A DNA stretch of 55,350 nucleotides from Myxococcota bacterium (GTDB taxonomy: Bacteria > Myxococcota_A > Polyangia > Palsa-1104 > JAEUJZ01), in NCBI GenBank assembly GCA_025057315.1, contig JANWXW010000008.1, forward strand, positions 1 through 55,350. Direction: 5' to 3'. The translations under genes and the position numbers were made by a program. Positions within the stretch are counted from its first letter, which is position 1, and every line of letters starts with the position of its first letter. Under the pieces are notes generated by a model. It made no database searches and was not told where the DNA came from. It was given only the letters and a program-made list of their open reading frames with translations. Positions 49,024 through 55,350 of the stretch are shown here, piece by piece.

Positions 49024-50343
49024 ATGAGATGCTCTCTGACCCTTGCGCTGCTAGGTCTGGTGTGGGTGGGAGGGGGCGGGCGTCTCCAGGCGGCCGAAGG
49101 GGCAGTGGACCTGCTGCGGGAAATCGCTGCCATCGAGCCGGATTTGCATGCTCTGTATCGGCAGCTGCATCAGCATCCGGAGCTGTCGCTCCACGAGCAG
49201 GAGACAGCGGCGCGGCTGGCGGCGCGGCTGCGTGCCCTGGGCATCGAGGTGACGGTCGGTGTGGGTGGTCATGGTATCGTCGGTGTTGTGCGCAACGGGG
49301 AGGGGCCGGTCCTCATGCTGCGCACAGACCTGGACGGCCTGCCTGTTCGTGAGGAGACCGGCCTGCCCTACGCCAGCCGCGTGGTGGTGCGCAATGAGCA
49401 GGGGCAAGAGGTTCCGGTGATGCACGCCTGTGGTCACGATCTGCACATGGCCAGCTGGATCGGAGCCGCGACGGTGCTGCTCAAATTACGTGAGCGCTGG
49501 CGGGGAACGCTGCTGCTGGTGGGCCAGCCTGCGGAGGAGCAGGGGGATGGGGCCAAAAGGATGATCGAGGCAGGGCTGCTGCGCCGCTTTCCGCGGCCGA
49601 GCTACGCGCTGGCCATCCACGACAGCGCCGACCTACCGGCTGGGCAGGTGGGCTACACGGCGGGCTTCGCGTTGGCGAACGTGGACTCGGTGGACATCAC
49701 GGTGTTCGGCAAGGGAGGGCATGGCGCTTACCCCCATACCACGGTGGATCCGGTGGTGCTGGCGGCCCGCATCGTGCTTGCGCTGCAGACGCTGGTGTCG
49801 CGCGAGAAGGACCCGCTGGAGCCGGCCGTGGTCACCGTGGGGTCCATTCACGGCGGCACCCGGCATAACATCATTCCCGATGAGGTGTCGCTCCAGCTCA
49901 CGGTGCGGTCCTACAGCCAGACGGTGCGGCAGCAGCTGCTCGATGGCATCCGCCGCATCGTCGAGGCAGAGGCCCAGGGCGCCGGAGCGCCGCGCCGACC
50001 GCGCATCGTGGTTTCGGCGGGCACACCGGCCACCTACAATGATCCTCAGCTGGTCGAGCGCGTGGCCGCGGCGCTGGTGCGCGCGCTCGGTGCGGACCGG
50101 GTGATCAAGATGCCACCGGTGATGGGTGGCGAGGACTTCAGCGAGTACGGTCGCGCGGGCGTGCCCTCTTTTCTTTATTGGATTGGTGCGGTGCGGCCAG
50201 ACCAGTTCGCTGCAGCCCGGCGGAACGGGACGCCGTTGCCGTCGCTGCACTCGTCGCGGTTTGCCCCTGCATACGAACCCGCACTGCGCACGGCCGTGCA
50301 CAGCCTTGTGGTGGCCTCGCTGGAGCTGCTCGGCCGTCCGTGA
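49024..50343 (+). CDS. M20D-family amidohydrolase/peptidase
   Basis: The 439-residue enzyme has a signal peptide (1 to about 24; MRCSLTLALLGLVWVGGG), then M20D landmarks: metal ligands in MHACGHDLHM, the catalytic Glu pair in GQPAEEQGDGAK, FGKGGHGAYPHTTVDPV of the dimerisation domain, and MGGEDFSEYG. It would hydrolyse N-acyl amino acids or amino-acid amides, as in hippurate hydrolase or IAA-amino-acid hydrolase relatives, outside the cytoplasm. Start ATG 49024 follows GGGAGGAG (49013-49020). Confidence 0.92.
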   Translation: MRCSLTLALLGLVWVGGGGRLQAAEGAVDLLREIAAIEPDLHALYRQLHQHPELSLHEQETAARLAARLRALGIEVTVGVGGHGIVGVVRNGEGPVLMLRTDLDGLPVREETGLPYASRVVVRNEQGQEVPVMHACGHDLHMASWIGAATVLLKLRERWRGTLLLVGQPAEEQGDGAKRMIEAGLLRRFPRPSYALAIHDSADLPAGQVGYTAGFALANVDSVDITVFGKGGHGAYPHTTVDPVVLAARIVLALQTLVSREKDPLEPAVVTVGSIHGGTRHNIIPDEVSLQLTVRSYSQTVRQQLLDGIRRIVEAEAQGAGAPRRPRIVVSAGTPATYNDPQLVERVAAALVRALGADRVIKMPPVMGGEDFSEYGRAGVPSFLYWIGAVRPDQFAAARRNGTPLPSLHSSRFAPAYEPALRTAVHSLVVASLELLGRP

Positions 50344-50437
50344 GAGCGGCTCTGGCGGGCGGGCTTGGTGGCGCGGTGTCCACCGGCCCTTGGACTCCGG
50401 CCCCGCGGGTGCTTTCGCCCCTTGGGCTGGGAGGCGG

Positions 50438-51079
50438 CTAGGAGCCATACTTGACGCTGCAACCGTAGGCTCGGGTCTCGCTGGTGCGGACTGGTCGGCC
50501 AGCCTTGAGGTCTTCCAGGGCGGCGTCCACGTAGTTGACCGGTGTCTCGCTCGTTTCGCCCATCGGCGCGTTGTCCAGTGCTCCCCGATAACGGAGCACG
50601 CCCTTGTCGTCGATGAGGTACATGTGCGGGGTGGCCTTGGCGCCATACTGCCGTCCGACCTGTCCGCTTTCGTCGAGCAAGATGGGGTGTGCCATGCCGT
50701 ATTCTTTGGCCGCGGCCCGGTTCCGCTCCACTCCATGCCCTTGCTTGCCCGGTGCGCCGGAGTTGATCGCCAGCCAAACGATGCCCATCTTAGCATAGCG
50801 AGCTGCCATGTCGCGCAGGGGACCTTTGCTGTGAGCAAACTTCACAAACGGGCAGTCCGGATTGAACCACTCCAGCACAACCTGCTTCCCCTTGAAGTCG
50901 CTCAGACGAACCATCTTGCCGTTCAGGTCTGGAAGCGCAAAGTCCGGGGCCGGCTGGCCGACCTCGGCCATGCGCGGAGCTGTCTGCCGGCTGGCATCTG
51001 GGGCGCCGGGTGCCAGCCGTGCGAGAGCCAGCCAGAGCGAAGCTACCAAGATAAACAAGATGAAGATGTGTCTGTTCAT
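50438..51079 (-). CDS. Exported redoxin (thioredoxin-fold, peroxiredoxin-like)
   Basis: The 213-residue protein has a signal peptide or N-terminal anchor (1 to about 25). A thioredoxin-fold domain follows with VGQPAPDFALPDLNGKMVRL and FNPDCPFVKFAH, where the usual CxxC is CPFV with one Cys. ATPHMYLIDDKGVLRYRG and a C-terminal YGCSVKYGS with a second conserved Cys follow. This belongs to the redoxin family with a CPFV motif and a C-terminal CSVKY, found in many bacteria. ATG 51079 follows GAGGAGG. It acts outside the cytoplasm in thiol redox reactions. Confidence 0.85.
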   Translation of the reverse strand: MNRHIFILFILVASLWLALARLAPGAPDASRQTAPRMAEVGQPAPDFALPDLNGKMVRLSDFKGKQVVLEWFNPDCPFVKFAHSKGPLRDMAARYAKMGIVWLAINSGAPGKQGHGVERNRAAAKEYGMAHPILLDESGQVGRQYGAKATPHMYLIDDKGVLRYRGALDNAPMGETSETPVNYVDAALEDLKAGRPVRTSETRAYGCSVKYGS

Positions 51080-51141
51080 ATGTCCTCCTCGGAGATGTCC
51101 TCTAATTTGATTGATTCAACCAGGTTTCAGGTTTGTGTTGT

Positions 51142-51177
51142 GGGGGGCCGCCCCCTCGCGCCACGCCCTTGTGGCGC
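51142..51177. other. Two adjacent hairpins
   Basis: A GGGGG-GCCG-CCCCC hairpin (51142-51155) is followed directly by a perfect seven-base stem GCGCCAC-GCCCTT-GTGGCGC (51158-51177). They lie upstream of both the redoxin gene (minus) and the acyl-CoA dehydrogenase pseudogene (plus), next to a G10 run near 51266-51275. Confidence 0.45.
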
Positions 51178-51280
51178 CACGCCAAGCTCCGCCGTGTGGA
51201 GCAGGCAGGGGCAGCAAGACGGGGCGAGCTTACCCCGTCCTGGAGGCTGGCACCACCCCATGACGTGGGGGGGGGACGCC

Positions 51281-52515
51281 ATGGTAGACAGGACTGCCGG
51301 ACTTCTTGCTCACGCCCGAGCTGTCTGCGCTGCGCCGCCGCGTGCGCGAGTTGGTTGACAGCAAGATCAATCTCCGCTGAGGACCGCATCCAGGCCGAGG
51401 ACAGCGTGGGCCAGAGCGACACGCTGCGGGCGCTCCAGCAGGAGGCGCGCGCTGCCGGCCTGTTCGTTCCCCACCTGCCCCCAGTGATGGCGGCCTGGGC
51501 CTGGGGGTGATGGGGATGTGCGCGCTGTTTCGCGAGATGGGCCGGTCGCCGGTGGGTACACGCGTCTTTAACTGCGATGCGCCCGGCCAGGGCAACATGG
51601 ACCTGCTGCCCGCCTGCGGCCTCAATCGGGTGCCCGCGCTACGCAATCGCTACCTCCTGCCGTTGTACCGAGGGGAGATCACCAGCGCGTTCTGCATGAC
51701 CGAGCCAGCTCCCGGGGCCGGAGCAGATCCGACCAACCTGCGCACCTCCGCGCGGCCCGATGCGATGGTTGGAACATCGAGGGACACAAATGGTGCTCGA
51801 CCGGAGCTGGGAAGGCTGCCTTCTTGGATCACGATGGCCGTGATGGGGCGCACCGGGCCAGACCCCAAGGAGGGCGCAACGCTGTTTCTAGTGGGCCGGG
51901 ACGCACTGGGGTGGAGCATCTGCGCGACATCCCCACCATGGCGCCACCCCTGCTGCAGCACCGCGAGGCAGCGCTACGCCTCTGTGCGTTCGCGTGGGTC
52001 CAGAGGCCGTGCTCGGTGGGGTCGGGCAGGGCTTTCGCCTGGCGCAGGCCGGCGCGGCTGACCCCACTGCATGCGCTGGCTGGGCCTAGCCGACCGCACG
52101 CTGGAGCTGTGCCGGGCCTGTGGGTACCCGTCACGGCTCCGGGGGGGCTGGCGCGGCATCAGCTGGTGCGGCGCACGCTCGCACACGGGGCCCGGGCGGT
52201 GCACGCGGGCAACCTGATGACGCTACACTGTGCCTAGCCCCTGGAGCAGGGGCGTCTGCAGGAGGCGCGGCCCCACTCCAGCATGGCCAAGCTCCACGTG
52301 GCGCGTACCCTGTCCCGTGTGCTCGACGACGCCATCCAGATGCACGGGGGCTCGGCCCCAGCAAGGACATGCCCTTTTCGGGCTGGTATCGGTCCGCCCG
52401 CGCAGCGCGCATCGCCGACGGTCCGGATGAGGTCCACAAGGTGCTTATTGCACGCGACCACCTACGCGGCAGCCCTGCCCCTTCTGGTATGATCTCGCTT
52501 TGGGCGGTGCCGTGA
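51281..52515 (+). pseudogene. Decayed acyl-CoA dehydrogenase
   Basis: Fragments of an acyl-CoA dehydrogenase are found in all three frames in the correct order: LLTPELSALRRRVRELVDSK, which meets TGA 51378; DTLRALQQEARAAGLFVPHL; MCALFREMGRSPVGTRVFNC; AFCMTEPAPGAGADPTNLRT; RTGPDPKEGATLFLV; MRWLGLADRTLELC; MAKLHVARTLSRVLDDAIQ; and PDEVHKVLIARDHLRG. At least five frameshifts and stops interrupt it. It is most like the FadE/ACAD10-type enzymes, not the VLCAD-like one at 32238. No ribosome site precedes ATG 51281. It is not one sequencing error. Confidence 0.88.
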
Positions 52516-52582
52516 GGTGGCGGCCTGGGCTCGGTCATGGGTAGCTAGCACCTCGGCGCAGCCTGCGCTACACTCCGCCCGC

Positions 52583-53545
52583 ATGATCATCGAGAACCCC
52601 GAGGAGGCTGATCTGTCCTCCGGAGCAACTGGCGGGGCGGCTGTGCACGCGCCCCCTCCAGAGGGGGTGGTTGGAGGAACGGATCGGTCCCCCCCCACCC
52701 CGATGGCGACCCACGCGGAGGAGCTGCCCGAAGAGGTCCCACCGCCGACGCCAGCAGCGCTCCGCTCGGTGCTGGAGAGCCTGCTGCTTGTGGCCGACCG
52801 GCCGCTGCCGCTGGACCGACTGCGGGAGCTGTGCGCCCTGCCCGATGTGGCCCCGGTGCGCGAGGCGCTGGAGGCGCTGCGCCGCCAGTACCAGGAGGAG
52901 GGCCGGGGCTTTCAGATCCATGAGGTGGCCGGTGCGTTCCAGCTCCGGACCGCAGCGCAGAACGCACCCTATGTGCAGCGCCTCCTGCAGCAGAAGCCGG
53001 TGCGGCTGTCACGGGCCCAGCTGGAGACACTGGCCATCGTGGCCTACCGCCAGCCCATCACGCGTCCAGAGATCGACGAGATCCGTGGCGTGGACTCCGC
53101 CGGCACCCTCAAGGTGCTGCTGGAGCGAAACCTGGTGCGCGTGCTGGGCAAAAAAGAAGAGCCCGGGCGCCCTTTGCTCTATGGCACGACGCGCACGTTT
53201 TTGGAGTTCTTTAACCTGCGCGACCTACGTGACCTGCCCACGCTGCGCGAGTTCTACGAGCTGTCCGAGGAACACCAGGCACAGGTGAGCGCGCTGGGTG
53301 CGGCCCTGGACGAGATGGAGAGCCCGCGTCCGGCATCCCCACCGCCGCTGACGAGGGTCGAGATCAAGGACCTTGGTCTCGGCGATGAAGAAGAGGAGCT
53401 GGCGCGCATTGACGCGATGATTCATAGCGTTCACGTCGAGACAAAGATCGAGCAGGTGCTGGAGCAGGCTGGCATCACGTCTGTGCCACCGCCGCCGCCT
53501 GTGTCCCCGCCGCAGCCAGAGGAGCGGGAGCCAGAGGAGCTGTGA
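52583..53545 (+). CDS. scpB: Segregation and condensation protein B
   Basis: The 320-residue protein is the ScpB subunit of the SMC condensin complex. Two winged-helix domains show [20 protein letters not shown] and [20 protein letters not shown], then [54 protein letters not shown]- and C-terminal tails are acidic/Pro-rich. ATG 52583 is chosen; ATG 52703 is a possible later start. A TACACT box lies 11 bases before ATG 52583, suggesting a short leader. scpA, usually next door, is replaced by a pseudogene here. Confidence 0.92.
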   Translation: MIIENPEEADLSSGATGGAAVHAPPPEGVVGGTDRSPPTPMATHAEELPEEVPPPTPAALRSVLESLLLVADRPLPLDRLRELCALPDVAPVREALEALRRQYQEEGRGFQIHEVAGAFQLRTAAQNAPYVQRLLQQKPVRLSRAQLETLAIVAYRQPITRPEIDEIRGVDSAGTLKVLLERNLVRVLGKKEEPGRPLLYGTTRTFLEFFNLRDLRDLPTLREFYELSEEHQAQVSALGAALDEMESPRPASPPPLTRVEIKDLGLGDEEEELARIDAMIHSVHVETKIEQVLEQAGITSVPPPPPVSPPQPEEREPEEL

Positions 53546-54420
53546 TGCAGTCGATGCGTCTGCAGGTGTGGCTGGCCAGGTCCGGTGTCGCATCGCGGCG
53601 GCGCGCCGAGGGACTCATCACGGCTGGACATGTGCGGGTCAATGGTCAGGTGGTGCGCACCCTGGGAACAAAGATCGACCCCGTGCACGATCGCATCACC
53701 GTGGACGGACGGCCGGTGCGTCCACAGGAGCCAGTATATGTGCTGCTCAATAAGCCCAAGGGCTACGTCACCACAGCCCATGATCCGGATGGACGCCCGA
53801 CGATCTTCGCGCTGTTGCCCGACCTGGGTGTGCGCCTCTACCCGGTGGGTCGTCTCGATTACAACACCGAGGGTGCCTTGCTGCTGACCAATGACGGGAT
53901 GCTGGCACACGGTCTTATGCATCCCAGCCGCGGCGTGCCCAAGGTGTACCACGTCAAGCTGCAGGGACATATCAACAGCCTGCAGCTGCAGCGGCTGCGG
54001 GAGGGGGTGGAGCTGCCGCCGCCGACCTCCGGGCCACGCAGACGTCGCGGTGCCCCCTCCCAGCCCGAGCGGAGTGCACCGGCCAAGGTAGAGATCATTG
54101 GCGATACAGGCCGCCACAGCTGGTTGCGAATCGAGCTCCATGAAGGCAAAAATCGACAGATTCATCGCATGGCGGCGGCCATTGGAAGCTCGGTGCGGAA
54201 GCTGATTCGCGTTGCCTACGCCGGCCTGACCCTGGAGGGTCTGAACAGCGGAGCCTATCGCCGGCTTAGTGCAGACGAAGTGCGCAAGCTGCGGCAGATG
54301 GCAGGGCTGTGTACTGATGATCTTCAGCAACCGACTCCCAGCGGCCAGCGGACCCGAAGCAAACCCGGAGCCCGCACCGGAGCTACACAGTCCCATCGGA
54401 GACGGAGGCGGACAAATTGA
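53545..54420 (+). CDS. rluB: 23S rRNA pseudouridine synthase, RluB family
   Basis: The 291-residue enzyme modifies uridine in 23S rRNA. It has an N-terminal S4 RNA-binding domain (LQVWLARSGVASRRRAEGLI) and a synthase domain with the catalytic Asp105 in VGRLDYNTEGALLLTNDG. It ends with LRIELHEGKNRQIHRM and an Arg-rich tail. ATG 53545 overlaps the scpB TGA by one base (TGATG); scpB-rluB is a conserved order. An insert of about 20 residues (PPPTSGPRRRRGAPS) interrupts the usual loop. Confidence 0.93.
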   Translation: MQSMRLQVWLARSGVASRRRAEGLITAGHVRVNGQVVRTLGTKIDPVHDRITVDGRPVRPQEPVYVLLNKPKGYVTTAHDPDGRPTIFALLPDLGVRLYPVGRLDYNTEGALLLTNDGMLAHGLMHPSRGVPKVYHVKLQGHINSLQLQRLREGVELPPPTSGPRRRRGAPSQPERSAPAKVEIIGDTGRHSWLRIELHEGKNRQIHRMAAAIGSSVRKLIRVAYAGLTLEGLNSGAYRRLSADEVRKLRQMAGLCTDDLQQPTPSGQRTRSKPGARTGATQSHRRRRRTN

Positions 54421-54451
54421 GCCAGAGAGTCGGCGGAGCTCTTGGGGCAGC

Positions 54452-55350
54452 ATGGGCCGTTGCCATGTGGTGCTGTACGCCTCGGACCACGGCTTCGGCC
54501 ATGCCACCCGGATGCTGGCGCTGGCATGCGAGCTGCGCGCCCGGGGCGCCCGTGTCACGCTGTGCGCTGGGGCGGCCCTGCCAGCTTTGCGTCCAGGGCT
54601 AGAGCGGATCGGCGTCGAAGGCCTCCAGGTGCAGCTGGATGTTGGGCTCGTCGCCTGCGAGGACCGCCTGGCGGTGGATGAGCAGCGGTCCTGCGCCAAG
54701 GTGCTAGCCTGGCTGAATCGCCTGCCACAGCTCGTGCAGCAGGAAGCGAATCGGCTGCGGGCCTACCGGGCAGATCTGGTCATCGCCGATGCGCCGGCTG
54801 CAGCGGTGGCAGGGGCTGCGCGTGCCGGCGTGCCGGCGGTTCTGTGCAGCAACTTCAGCTGGCTTGACGTCTACGGCCATCGCTTTGGCTCTTCGGTCGC
54901 GGCGGCCCTGGGCGAGGCCTATGAGAAGGCCGCGCTGGGGCTGCGGCTGGAGCCGGGACGGCTGGCGCTCTCGGGCCCTCCGCGGTGCCGCGACGTCCCC
55001 GGAGTGCTGGCAAGACCGGTGCGTCAGGGACGCAGGGCTGTGCGGGCCGCGCTCGGCCTGACCGAGCACGATCCGGTGCTGCTACTCGGCCTGGGCAGGA
55101 GCTTTTCCCCCTCTTTTGTCTCGCGCCTGGTACCGAGCGATGGGTCGACCGATGGGTCGATGGGAGTTCGTCTGCTGGTTCCAGCAGACAGCCTGGATGC
55201 CAGCCCCGGCGGGCCGATGGTTGCTTTTGCGACAGATGGCGATACGCAAGACCTGGTCGCTGCCGCCGATGCGGTGCTGGCCAAGGCGGGCTACTCTACG
55301 ATCGCCGAGGCAGCTCTGGCAGGGGTTCCCCTGCTCGCCGTTCCGGTCGT
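54452..55350 (+). CDS. MurG-like glycosyltransferase (partial, runs off the window)
   Basis: From ATG 54452 one frame stays open to the end of the window (299 codons). The N-terminus reads VVLYASDHGFGHATRMLALA, the GHGFGHATR-type nucleotide-sugar transferase motif also seen in arabinokinase-linked and MurG-type proteins. Near the end AAADAVLAKAGYSTIAEA is the C-terminal sugar-nucleotide-binding motif. Between them lies VLCSNFSWLDVYG. The C-terminus lies beyond 55350. It starts 32 bases after the rluB stop. The acceptor is unknown. Confidence 0.85.
   Translation, partial: MGRCHVVLYASDHGFGHATRMLALACELRARGARVTLCAGAALPALRPGLERIGVEGLQVQLDVGLVACEDRLAVDEQRSCAKVLAWLNRLPQLVQQEANRLRAYRADLVIADAPAAAVAGAARAGVPAVLCSNFSWLDVYGHRFGSSVAAALGEAYEKAALGLRLEPGRLALSGPPRCRDVPGVLARPVRQGRRAVRAALGLTEHDPVLLLGLGRSFSPSFVSRLVPSDGSTDGSMGVRLLVPADSLDASPGGPMVAFATDGDTQDLVAAADAVLAKAGYSTIAEAALAGVPLLAVPV

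Overview
The window is 55.35 kb of very GC-rich DNA, tightly packed, with genes on both strands. I read it as a member of the Myxococcota or a close relative. The reasons are a C-terminal MYXO-CTERM-type sorting signal, an FHA/Ser-Thr kinase pair, two ECF sigma factors, at least seven lipoproteins (several Cys-rich), and a TPR/HEAT-rich envelope protein set. No rRNA, tRNA, CRISPR array, intact insertion sequence, integrase or phage gene was seen. I give no species.

Layout. 1-7.5 kb: the end of a secreted protein with a strong terminator, a secreted protein with a duplicated Cys motif, then a minus-strand operon prfB-lysS-lolC/E-like. prfB carries the classical +1 programmed frameshift. A frameshifted hotdog thioesterase, a lipoprotein and a MYXO-CTERM protein follow. 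7.5-21.4 kb: hemerythrin-like protein (minus), then one long plus-strand series: lytic transglycosylase, TPR-FHA protein, TPR-Ser/Thr kinase, ECF sigma factor, FecR-like membrane protein, membrane protein, beta-helix lipoprotein, TPR membrane protein, Cys-rich lipoprotein and a thioester alpha-2-macroglobulin. Many of these overlap by 1-8 bases, so coupled expression is likely. 21.5-29.3 kb: GNAT protein, two helical proteins of unknown role, small lipoprotein, beta-barrel candidate, methyltransferase, M14 carboxypeptidase, GT2-TPR glycosyltransferase. 29.3-37.3 kb: NadR-like P-loop protein, HEAT/TPR membrane protein, a VLCAD-like acyl-CoA dehydrogenase without the usual catalytic Glu, small membrane protein, glutamine amidotransferase, Cys-rich lipoprotein, MeaB GTPase. 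37.8-42.3 kb: YCF48-like lipoprotein, cmk, rpsA, HIT protein. 42.3-45.5 kb: a small ECF sigma module. The sigma gene is co-oriented with a TPR/beta-barrel gene, and divergent from a secreted Arg/Asp-rich coiled-coil gene. The shared intergenic space holds two divergent promoters of identical form (GGGAAC, 17 bases, CGTCT). 45.8-51 kb: QueG-like ferredoxin, two unknown secreted proteins (one with its lipoprotein signal in another frame), M20 amidohydrolase, redoxin. 51.3-55.35 kb: a decayed acyl-CoA dehydrogenase pseudogene, scpB, rluB and the start of a MurG-like glycosyltransferase that runs off the window.

The best candidates for new biology are the ECF sigma module at 42.3-45.5 kb with its matching divergent promoters, and the kinase-FHA-sigma-FecR-lipoprotein-macroglobulin run at 8-21.4 kb, which looks like an envelope signalling and defence set. 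Several single-base frameshifts in G/C runs (thioesterase, proline-rich lipoprotein) may be assembly errors. The acyl-CoA dehydrogenase at 51.3 kb is truly degraded.
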